DNA of 64,000 nt from Odiellus spinosus (taxonomy: Eukaryota > Arthropoda > Arachnida > Opiliones > Phalangiidae): contig OY987226.1 of the NCBI GenBank assembly GCA_963920705.1, positions 8,062,501 through 8,126,500 of the forward strand. The letters run 5' to 3'. Numbering within the stretch: position 1 is the stretch's first letter; each line of letters starts with the position of its first letter. The translations under genes and the position numbers were made by a program. Below the pieces are notes generated by a model. It ran no database searches. It was given only the letters and a program-made list of their open reading frames with translations, and was not told the origin of the DNA. Positions 50,191 to 60,235 of this stretch are shown in pieces.

Positions 50191-50665
50191 AGGCAACCAA
50201 TTTTAAAGGCAAATATATAAGAGCTGTACATAAGATGTCTTTTTTTCACTGCCTTTATGTTTATTGTTCCTATAAAAACAAGTCCAACTTATTTTTTATA
50301 TAGCCCCCTTTATAAAGAAGTAAATGCTCGATGAAAGCCAAGGATAAGAATAAAGTGCAATAAAACTTTGCGCTATCTGATAAAGGTAAAATTGATACCA
50401 ATATAAAATCATTTGGAATTGTCAGCGCAATACGTTGAGGCGGATTAATACACAATATTATATGTCATACGTCATAAAAGTAGTCAACTAAGTTTCTCTA
50501 GAATATAAATAGTACCATGAACAACTTTATGAACAAGAACACGTAAATGAAGATATAATTGGGTTATATTGGCGATATAACAGGCTTTTACCCCCAATTT
50601 ATTCCTTATACTCTAAGCTCATCCCTAGAATTAAATCTTAAAGCGACCTCTTTTGTGTTTTTCCT
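50191..50665. other. No gene seen
   Basis: AT-rich spacer between two family C copies. Confidence 0.5.
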
Positions 50666-50669
50666 TTAA

Positions 50670-51002
50670 AGGGAGAATGCAACCTAACAAGTGATTTTTT
50701 TTTTATCGATTCCTTATTGTTTAAATAGGCCTAATCCACCAGTGAAAAAATTTACAAACAAGGTCTAGCGACCAATCAAACGCGACTGTAAGTCTCGTGT
50801 AGATCTCGCGTGAACGATGGGCCTTTGTTCATTGGTCTGTAGATCTTACACCGAGGCAATTCAGGATCTCTATGAATCCCGCTAAGCCTATTTTAAGTTT
50901 TAAATTTGTTTATAGTTTAATATTTGTTTTGTAAACTTTTTATGCGTGGATTAGGCCTATTTAATAACAAAAATTCACTTGTTATTAGGTTTCATTCTTC
51001 CT
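50670..51002 (+). mobile_element. Foldback MITE family C, copy 4 (left arm deleted)
   Basis: 333 bp, TTAA flanks (50666-50669, 51003-51006). The left arm jumps from TTTACAAACA straight to AGGTCTAGCGACC. It lacks the roughly 90 bp present in copies 1 and 2 that would pair with the retained right-arm sequence (GAATCCCGCTAAGCC...). This is a one-sided internal deletion. Confidence 0.88.
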
Positions 51003-51006
51003 TTAA

Positions 51007-52831
51007 TTTCATTTCATATAAATAGTATTAGTATTCGAGTATTTTAATATTTTTATTATATTAAATTTAACACGTTATTATTTTGAAAATCTGTCCATTT
51101 TTCTCGCTCGCTTTTGATCCTTAATTGAGATTTAATCTTTTAAAACGAGTGAACTACGCCTAAATCCCAAGGAAAAAGTATGCCATCATGGAATCTTAAT
51201 AATCCCCTTCATTCTCTAGTTTCATAAATTACTTTGTTATATACACTTTGCTCAAGAGAATGCAGTTTTCAGTGTAGGGAAAAACTAAAGCGAATTGATA
51301 CGCAATTGTTCAATCAGGTAGTGGTTAAAAGCAGATAGATGATTCAATCAAGAGTATAGTATCGAAGTATTGGCAGCGCAAAATAATCAAAGGCGGGAAT
51401 GTACCCCCGTACTAGACTAATTCCTCTTAGCAATCCCGAGCAAGGAGCGAGTGTGCGAAATACATGTAGGCGTAGTTGTTGGGTAGAGAAAAGGGTTCAA
51501 GAAGCTTTAATTAACTCGGATCATTAGTTTAAAGCTGGGGCCTACGAAGCGTAATTAACGCAACAAAGCCTAGAGCTCAGGGAAGCCCTGACTCAGTCCC
51601 GATTTTGACGGGGGTATGAACTAACCCCTAATTTTCACCCCCTTATAGTTGAATCGGACGCTCTTTTCCACGGCTGCCTAATTATTTTCGTGATTCTCTG
51701 ATTGTCGTAAAGTAAAAGGGGCCAATCGCTGAAGCCATTTTACTCCACCCATCCTTTTTGGTTGCTGGCCTCGTGACCCTTTCGCTTGAATATTCGAGCT
51801 ATTGATTTTGCATCAATGGTGAATAATTTTTAGTTAAGTAAAGTCAAGGACCGAAGTAGCTCGAAAATTAAATTGAAAAGGTCCATTGGGCGTATGGGAA
51901 AATCCTTTTCAAGTGAGGGTGACACGATAAAGCCTCTAACTTGTCCTCTAACGGCAAACAGTGGCCGAAGTAGTAACTAAGAAAACCACTCGCGAGTCTG
52001 CCTATTCTCTACCTCAAACTCTAATATTTAATTTTTCTTTTTAATATATGAAGCTATTTCACTGGTTTTAAGGGGAATTTTCGGTCCTGGTTTTGGTGTA
52101 TAATTCCTCGAGATGAACTTGTCACTGAGACTTGCTCTTAAAACGGACCTATACCGATCTCTAGAGAGCAACGAGGTTTTCGCGTGAAATTGATATTAAC
52201 GACGAAGTCCGCGCGTCTATTTAATAATTGCTGTGTGAAGATTCTCGACTTTCTTGAAATCTAAGGAAACTCGAATATTTGGTTAAATTCGTGACTTTTG
52301 GTAGGTATAGTTTTCGAGGGTTTTCAGAACTTTCCCGGTAGTTAAATAGAGGCGCGCGCCTGGAAACTTGAATACTACATTAGAGTACTTCAACTATGTC
52401 TTTATTAACCAAAAGAGCGTGCCACATTTTGAGCTTTTGGAACTAGACCTATATAGACCTTGGAAGCTTTGATTTTAGACCCATTTGCTATTCTAAGGTG
52501 TGCTAACTTCGTAAGATCAACACTATAATAGTCATAGTGTGTCTTATTATATCACGGAGCGACTTTAAAGGGAAGATAGAAAAGTATACCAATAAGTTAT
52601 TATAAAATATTAGTAAACTAACGTTTAACTTCAGTTTAACTTCAATGTTAAACTTCAGGCGTGAGATTTTATTGCAAACGCAAGATGTTTAATAATCGTT
52701 TTAAGTTAAATAAGTTTCGATTAACAAAATTGTGACATATTTTTATTTTTGCAACGAGGCAACTGTTATGTTTCATTGAAACTTCCCTCTCGAAGGAGGA
52801 TTTTAATAGACTCTAGTTGTACACAAAGATT
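51007..52831. other. No gene seen
   Basis: About 1.8 kb. Mixed composition with GC-richer parts near 51400-51800. No features recognised. Confidence 0.45.
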
Positions 52832-53270
52832 TACCTTGTCAAATGTTTTGACTTACTTCACCTTGTCAAATGTTACATAATTTACTTACATCACCTCGCC
52901 AAACGTTACATCATGGATTAATCAACCTCACAGGGATAATTCACTCTGGTAAAATGATTGTTCGAATCGCACCCTGGTGACAAAAATTGTCTACACCGGA
53001 AGTTTCTAGCTACCGATACACGGGGTGAAATATTGAAGGGGAAAAAAACTCTAAAGAAGACGATGCTCTCATGGATTACTTCCGGATTTGTATCGGTAAG
53101 GGGGTAAAATTGAGGGGCCGGATAAAATGTCTGGCAGCCACGTTTGAAACAAACATCTTCAACTACTAGTATAGCAAATCGTACCAGAGTGAATTATCCC
53201 TGTCAGGTTGACTAATCCATGGTTACATTGACTTTACCTTGCCAAACGTTACATTGACTTCGAACATCTA
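52832..53270. repeat. Short tandem array split by element J
   Basis: Units of about 27-33 bp built on CACCTTGTCAAATGTTACAT. Three lie at 52832-52911 and one to two at 53222-53270. The array is interrupted by the 310-bp element J. Confidence 0.7.
52912..53221. mobile_element. Foldback element family J
   Basis: 310 bp. Ends CATGGATTAATCAACCT / complement with few mismatches. The arms continue through GGGATAATTCACTCTGGTA. Exact 7-bp flanks GTTACAT (52905-52911, 53222-53228). Because the host array itself contains GTTACAT in each unit, this duplication is less independent than the others. No coding capacity. Confidence 0.85.
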
Positions 53271-54019
53271 CGAACTCTAAATAAAGCTTTCGTATAAAGA
53301 GAAAAGAGTTTTTACTGCTTCGCAATTTACCATAACCACCTCAATGTCTTGGGTGTAGCTGCTTCCTTGAACATGGGAATTCGAAATCTGTATATTTTCT
53401 TTATACTATAAAGTCGTGTCAAAAAACCGGGACGTATAAAATTTAAAATGACCTTTGAAACGGAGGGCATTGCGCGTCACTAAATCCGACCGGGACATAT
53501 AAAGGTTTTGAGCTTTCCATTACCGACATTCCCGGCGCCTTTTTTTTGTTTTGTTGTTTATATTTACGGTAACCGAGTATATTTTGGCTCCGACGCAACC
53601 AAATAGAATGAGTTTCTCTTATACCGAGTTAAATCTCTTGTCCGTATCACTATCCAATACGTTTTCCCTGCGGGGATAAACATCGACGGGCCTCCTCCCG
53701 TCGAACCAAAAAACACACCAGCCAAAAAAACTAGGACTCCCATCCCATGCAACCTCGCGAAAGAAGATCCGGATATTCAGGGAACAGAGAATCCCCAAGT
53801 CTTAAGTCCCTCGCTCGTATATAAAGTTAAAGGTGTAGTCTATAGCGCACCTAAACATGCAAAATCAGAAGTACCAATATTACCTAGAAACATATCAAAG
53901 TTTTAACAGTGAAATGGCACAATGATAAGTGATATACATTTTTAAAGCTAATGTGAGGTTTCAAAGGCATATGCGTATAATATTTTTGGTTTTTTGATTT
54001 CATGCTATTTGAAGCATAC
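53271..54019. other. No gene seen
   Basis: Mixed composition, CpG-richer near 53430-53770. No features. Confidence 0.5.
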
Positions 54020-54246
54020 GCTACGGTCTTAATCGATTTGAAACGGTAAAATTAAGCCGATATTCAAATCGCCAGGAATCGTTTTAACGCATTATCTTTA
54101 TAAATCGATTTATTGTAACTTAATTTATCGATTGTTGAAACCGAATCGGTATGAAACTGGTTCCCGCAGCAGTTTCGAGAAATCGAATCAAATCGATTCG
54201 AGAACAGACGGTTTAAATTGATTCCAAGGCCTAGTATGAATGCAGC
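54020..54246 (+). mobile_element. Repeat family I, copy 2
   Basis: About 227 bp, same orientation as copy 1. It lacks some interior segments and the left-end CACACTAG. Right end AGTATGAATGCAGC. Shares ATGAAACTGGTTCCCG and GAGAAATCGAATCAAATCGA. Confidence 0.7.
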
Positions 54247-55077
54247 TTTATTAAAAATGCTTTGACAAAATTAAAATGCCAAAAATATATATTTAATTTC
54301 TTTACTCTCGAAGACTTAAAAGGTAATTAACGATTTTTTCAATTAAAAATCTCGAAAAATACCTCGTTAAAGCGACCATATACGCAACAAAATGATAACT
54401 TTGGGCTCTAATAGCCCCTTGACCATATAGGTATGACGTAATGTTGGGATAATTTTGTTTTTAAAAAAATTGGAAGATTTAAAAATATTTATTTTTACTA
54501 TTTATATATTAATTATCTATGCTGTTTTAACGGTTTATTTATAAAATGAAATTTTCGTGAAATCTGTACACCAATTACAGATTTAATACCTTATTAGACG
54601 ACGGTCTAATTAACCCTTTCACTAGAAATTAATTATTTAGATTATCGTGAATATTATCCTACAAAAAAATCCCCACTAAATTATCTCGGTACCGTTAAAA
54701 AAACATATTTTTAGGAGGTTTTTAACGTTATTTACACATCAAATTTCGATTTCAATGATACGATTCTAAAATTTCCCGCCAAATTTTAGTTTCCACCCTT
54801 TTTTTCTACCTCTGCATGGTCTTGACGTCATGTCCCCTTAGCGGCCCTTCCCCCTCCCTCCGTGATAAATTCTCATTGTTAGGTCGTTGCACGCTGTTCG
54901 GTAGCACTTTTTAAACTAAAAAAGCAAAATTATGTTTAATATAATTATGGTAGTAAAATAATATTAAATAATATTAATTCGTAACATCTAAACGATTAAA
55001 TATTTATTTTTAGATTTCACAATGACGTAAAAAAAATCATCGAAAATCAGGATAAAAAATTTGCCGCCAAAAGTCGT
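54247..55077. other. No gene seen
   Basis: AT-rich with a GC-richer bit 54790-54900. No features. Confidence 0.5.
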
Positions 55078-55093
55078 CCCCCCCCCCCCCCCC
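55078..55093. repeat. C16 homopolymer
   Basis: Sixteen cytosines, unusual in this AT-rich setting, at the left edge of a CpG-richer patch. Confidence 0.9.
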
Positions 55094-55540
55094 TCCGTCT
55101 TTTAGCGGTTTTTTCGGCGAATGATCGACGGCCTCCCCCAACTCAGTACGTGTAAGAAACTCACAACATTTGGCAGAACCGACACTTCTTTAAATTCATC
55201 GTGTTAAAGGTATTTGAAAACCATTTACTTGAAATATTCGTAGTATTTTTAAACCTAAATCGTGATAAACTATATTTCTAGTGTAAATCGCGTCTACATC
55301 GTTTTAATACCGAGGTCCAAGGTAGTCTTTTTGGCGTTCCAACGACAATTTCGCCATTCGTAGCTGATTGTCAGCCCGGCGCGATACGGAATTAACGACG
55401 GCCCACGCGGCTTCCCCGGAAATATTCGGATTGTGAATCATTTAATTTTGGTGTTGAGTTTTCATCGTGAGACAATTTGCTACATGGATATTTCATCGTG
55501 ATTGAACGAGTTTCATTGGATTCCATGTGCTTTATATTAC
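55094..55540 (+). promoter_or_regulatory. CpG-rich patch ending in a good splice donor
   Basis: Contains several CGGC/GGCG words (55360-55430). It ends at TATTAC|GTAAGTG (GT at 55541), a strong 5' splice site. A 5' untranslated exon with its promoter is one reading. ATG-initiated frames before the donor are very short, so no coding claim is made. Confidence 0.22.
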
Positions 55541-55734
55541 GTAAGTGTTCATTTTTTTAAATTTTTTGTCGCGCTAAGCCTTTGCATCCATATGAAAGAA
55601 TTTGGGTATGAGATGTAGGGGTAGTTTACTTGTTTGATTTTCTTTCCCGTCTAAGCGGGTACAATGAGGCTTTCTTTTCAATATTTAACTGCCCTTTTAA
55701 TATTGAAACCACCCGAGATTTATAGCTGATGCAA

Positions 55735-55935
55735 TTGATTTCGTGCCTAATTTGGAAACCGCAAATTGGGGCCCTTGAATTAATTTGGCATCCGCAAAAT
55801 GGGGCCCGTGATTTGATTTGACACCCGTAAATGGGGCCCTTTTATTGATTTGACACCCATAACTAGGGTCATTTTATAGATTTGAGACCCAAAAATGGGG
55901 CCTTTGAATTAATTTGGCACTCGTAAATGGGATGT
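55735..55935. repeat. Degenerate minisatellite, 32-33-bp unit
   Basis: About six units based on ACCCGTAAATGGGGCCCTTT followed by TATTGATTTGAC. Confidence 0.85.
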
Positions 55936-56130
55936 AAACTCTTTTAAACGTTTGGGGAACCGGATGTGAAGTTTTTTAATCTTTTGGGGAACCGACTTAG
56001 AACTCTTATCGATTGGGCAACCAGGCGTGGGCTCTTTTAATTGAATAGATTGGGCAACCGGACGTGGGCTCTTTAATCGACTGGGCAACCGTACGTGGGT
56101 TCTTTAATCGAATGGACAACCTTATACGAG
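55936..56130. repeat. Degenerate minisatellite, about 31-bp unit
   Basis: Six units based on GGGCAACCGGACGTGGGCTC followed by TTTAATCGATT. It directly abuts the previous array but has a different unit. Confidence 0.85.
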
Positions 56131-58458
56131 CTGTTTTAACCAAAATTCGTATATTGGTCCGAATTCCACATTTCCCGTATACTTTTTAAATCTTTAGAAC
56201 GTAAATATACGAGACTTTCTCTTTTAAGATTTTGCTTTAGACTTGATAGAACGCAGTAGGATCACGGGGTTGTATCGTAACGGTGGCTGAGCTGATATAG
56301 ACCGAAAGAAGGATGGTATTTCAAGTATACCGCGAACCAGATCCCCTGTCTAGATCTTTTATATTCCGTGCTAGTCCCAACTGGACTGGGAATGCGTGCA
56401 ACTTTATATATATGTTATACTAGGACTATGTGCAGTAGATATGCAAACAGTAGGCTTTATTTTTCTGCCTCGTGTTTGATATTGTCTAAGGAGTTACTTT
56501 TTGTCCCTATTTGCGGAACGTGGGCCAAAGTGAAAGCTATTTTCATCTATAAGCGAAAACTATAAGTACAATCAATTGAATTTTCAGCACGAGCGTGTAA
56601 GTTTTTCTCGGGGGGGCCCACACTCTAGAATTCGTTGTAAATCTGAGTTTCTGAGTTAAGCTTTGACAGTTTCAACTTTTTCAAATTGAAGTTTAGCTAC
56701 GGTAGTGCAAATATTTCGTACACACGCGTACGCAATTGTCTGACCTTTCGGTTCTTTTTGTACGCTGAAAACCCAATCAACGGGTCGCTATTTGCTTAGA
56801 ATTGTATACGCTGAATCTTGAAACTATATAGACAAAAGGATATTTGAAATTATTTTCATTGTTCATTGCCTTTTTAACGGTTAAAAAAATATTTATAGTA
56901 AGATACTTAAGGAAAACCACTCGCGTGTACTTTTCGAAAATTACCAGTAATCATGTGTAAATTTCATTCGAGGGGGCAGACACTGGCGAACTCAGGTGTA
57001 CAAATTTTTTAACTCTTTGCAATATCAAAGCTGAACTCGGAGTACATAAGAGTTCCAACTCAAAGCACTGTCAAAGCTGAACTCAGTGAACTCCGGTGTA
57101 CAGCGAATTCAAGAGTGTCTGATCCCTCGGTTTCACTAGTAACCCCTTTGATCAAAGAGCAAACTTCTTTAAAGGGAGTTTTGTACATAATTTTAAAGTT
57201 AGCCAAGTGATTTAAAGGGATACTAGACTAATTAGCGCGCGATATTTCTGCTATCTTGACTTAATACATATAAAATGACTAAGCCCCGGTCGTCATCCTC
57301 CGCTAATGGCACTGTACACCTATCAAAACCCACGAAAATTATTTCACTAAACAACCGCTAGGAATTTACTGTACTTCCGCGTCAGCAACCCTTGTTCATT
57401 GGATACTTATGGCACGAAAGTTTTATGGCCAGGTTTTAATTGTCGTACCCTGAAGTCCTGCGTCCAATACTAGCCCATTCCGATAGGAATTATAGCAAAC
57501 TCCTAGAGTTTCTAGAACTAAACAATTGTCTCTAGTAGGGGCCATTAAATTCTCTATACTCGGTATATACTTACTCTGGAAAAATTTCCTCTTATAAACT
57601 ATCTAGTATAGCTCGTTTTCTTTATAGATACATATATCGATTATTTGATTAATAATAATATTATAAGTTACGGTATTAGCAATAATTAATTAAAACCACT
57701 CCAATATTATCTTAGTTAATGAGATTAAAAGTAATTAACTTTCATTTTTTCTTCCTTCCTTTTTATTTTTATTTTTTCCTTCCAAAGTTTCAATACCAAT
57801 TAATCATATTTTTCGACAACCTTTTTTTTAAAAAAAAAAAGAAAAATATGAAAAACTAAAAGACTTTAAAAAATTTAATCTTTATTGTCATTTATGGAAA
57901 AAGATGACTTTTTCTCCGATAAAAGGTGACATTTTTTAAGGAAACCTATCAAAACACTTCTTTTTTTCCCTCTCTCTCCATCGCGAAAAAAAGAAATTTT
58001 CTTTTCCTTTTTAACGAGATTACCCTTTAACCGATTTAATCGTCAAGATTTTGCTGCCCTCCTTTGGCGTTCGTTCCTAGGGCTCCTGCCCCTCTTTGGG
58101 TCTCCCTCGTATTTCTGGTTTGATAGAAGGCAGACATAAATTTCTACTTTTTTTTGGCTCTGCGTGTGTAGAAAATGCTTCGGAAAGAAAATACTCTGAA
58201 AAAGAAGAAATTTTAGTGGAAACCTTTCATTCGTAAAAGTTTTTCCAATCTCGTTAAAGAGCATCAAAGGATAGGCATCTGCCCACCCATACCTTCCGCG
58301 CCCACGTTTAACTCTTAAAATTGAACCCGGTTGCTTTGGCTTTATCCTACTTTCTACTTTTTAGCCTCGATTTTAGGTTGGACACCGTTTTATGTCGGAG
58401 CAAAATGGTTGTAACTAGAATAATTTGTTTAAAAATTATCTCGTTTAACGCTTTTTCC
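56131..58458. other. No gene seen
   Basis: AT-rich. A loose repetition of GAACTC(G/A)G(A/T)GTACA words occurs at 56975-57115 (short degenerate repeats). A/T runs near 57822-57845. No gene recognised. Confidence 0.45.
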
Positions 58459-58462
58459 TTAA

Positions 58463-58863
58463 AGGGAGAATGCAATCTAACAAGTTATTTTTTTTTTATC
58501 GATTCCTTATCGTTTAAATATGCCTAATCGAACAGTTAAAATATTTACAAACAGATATTAAACTAGAAATAAATTTAAAATAGGCTTAGCTGGATTCTTG
58601 GAGATATACTGAACTCCCAGTATAAGGACTATCGACCAATGACATTCCCTGTAATAAGAGCCATCGATCAATATCATTGGTCGCTAGTCCTTGGGAGTTC
58701 AGGTGATGTCCATGAGTCCAGTTTAAGCCTATTTTTCGGGTAAGTTTTAAATTTATTTCTAGTTTAATAATTGTTTTTAATTTTTTTTTTTTTACTATTG
58801 GATTAGGCGTATTTAATCGTATAGGAATTGATAAAAAAATCCCTTTTAGGTTGCATTCTCCCT
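58463..58863 (+). mobile_element. Foldback MITE family C, copy 5
   Basis: 401 bp, TTAA flanks (58459-58462, 58864-58867). The most diverged copy: the centre reads GGACTATCGACCAATGACAT where the others have GGTCTAGCGACCAAT. Arms are recognisable throughout. Confidence 0.85.
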
Positions 58864-58867
58864 TTAA

Positions 58868-58945
58868 AGGGATAGTTCAACCTATCAACGAGTGTAAATA
58901 GGCCTAATCCACCAGTAAATATATTTACAAAGAAAAATATATTTT
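58868..58945 (+). mobile_element. Family C fragment (C6) abutting copy 5
   Basis: Starts AGGGATAGTTCAACCTATCA at the TTAA that ends copy 5, then continues TAAATAGGCCTAATCCACCA and stops near 58945. A left arm only. Confidence 0.75.
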
Positions 58946-59827
58946 ATGTAAGATTTTTCCTCCATCTTTTAAGCATAAAATGCATCTTAACTCTCCAGCT
59001 AGAGTAGAGAAGGATTCTGTTAAAAATAGCTTTGCTTCCCTTTAGTGCTCACAATTGTTTAATATTTGAGTTACCATGGTTTTTCACTAGTTAGGCGCAA
59101 AAATAAAAGTTTTTTTTTCTTTGTTCTCTAGGCTTTTAATAAGAACACTCTTTTGGGGTAAATCTTCAATCCGATTATAAGCCGAAGAAAAATCAATTAG
59201 TTGGAATTGCTCTTCCCGCGGCCCGGCGAAAACGAACGCGATTCTTTTTTTTTTAGACTTCCTTTATTCCTTTCCTTTTTATAACTATAAGGTAAACAAA
59301 GGTTTCCTTTTTCTAACCTTCCGCTTTTTTAAGACTCGAAGAAAGGAATTGGCTTTCAAGTGTCTAGGGAATTTTCACTTTCTCTTTTTTTTCTATTTCC
59401 TTTCGAACAATCCTATACGTTACTTGGTTTAGGGTATACACTTTTCCACCTTGGGTTACCACTCACTTTGGACTGCCTTGAGCTAAGTAGACTTAAATTT
59501 CATACCTCCCGCGGTTTGATGTCAGTTAACCAATGAACTAATTTATAAGACCATAGATAGAATTGGGTTGTAGGGCCGAGGTGTCGGGTTTATTTTCACC
59601 ACCCTTTTTCTCATTCTCTCGTAACTCCGCCCTAGAGGTAGTTATTGTTAAATTGAATTCGAGGCCCGTAGATATATTTAGATTTAAGTAATGCGCGTTT
59701 TAAATGCCTTTTTCGAAATTAAAAAGGCTTCAAGACCTTCGGTGGCTTCTTCCCTAGAAGTGTAAATCTTAGTTTTCTTTAAAGGGGCAAAGAAAATTCC
59801 ATTCCTTCATTGCAGGATTGCCAAGAG
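58946..59827. other. No gene seen
   Basis: Mixed composition with pyrimidine-rich stretches. No features. Confidence 0.45.
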
Positions 59828-59907
59828 CTTGTGAGCGCAGTTCAGAGCAGATCAGTTCCAAAAATGAACTGCTAGCCTTTCTCTCTGCTTCAGTTTGTGC
59901 TCACAAG
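59828..59907. ncRNA. Pre-miRNA-like hairpin
   Basis: An 80-nt inverted repeat. Outer stem CTTGTGAGC/GCTCACAAG, then a middle block where GCAGTTCAGAGCAG pairs imperfectly with CTGCTTCAGTTTGT, then an apical AGTTC/GAACT stem with loop CAAAAAT. There is an asymmetric bulge of about 8 nt on the 3' arm. No other copy in the window. Size and shape allow a microRNA precursor, but a decayed foldback element is not excluded. Strand cannot be told. Confidence 0.35.
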
Positions 59908-60061
59908 TGGCTATTGTTTGTTTCCCTAATGTTCATTTCACAGAAAGGAATATTATTATATATTTACACAAAATACTACTATTGTAGGCAGTGAATAACG
60001 TTTATCGACACTACTTATTATTACAAAGTAAACTTAATGGCATTAATTATTGAACTAATGC
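59908..60061. other. No gene seen
   Basis: Short AT-rich spacer. Confidence 0.5.
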
Positions 60062-60065
60062 TTAA

Positions 60066-60235
60066 AGTGAAACTTGGAGAAAAAATGGAATCGCGTTTGA
60101 ATCTATTTTCGGGATCGCCATGCCAAAAAACTAATTCGAGAATTTTTTCAAACGACTATTGGACACGTTTTAGGCATTTAAATTAATTACTAAAGTTTGG
60201 TTAAGTTTGATTATAAGTGAAGCATAAAATTTAAA
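60066..60235 (+). mobile_element. Family D left-arm fragment (D4)
   Basis: Begins at TTAA (60062-60065) with AGTGAAACTTGGAG. It keeps TTCGGGATCGCCATGCCAAA, the ATTGGACACGTTTTAGGCAT segment and AATTAATTACTAAAGTTTGG. The right arm is missing. Confidence 0.7.
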
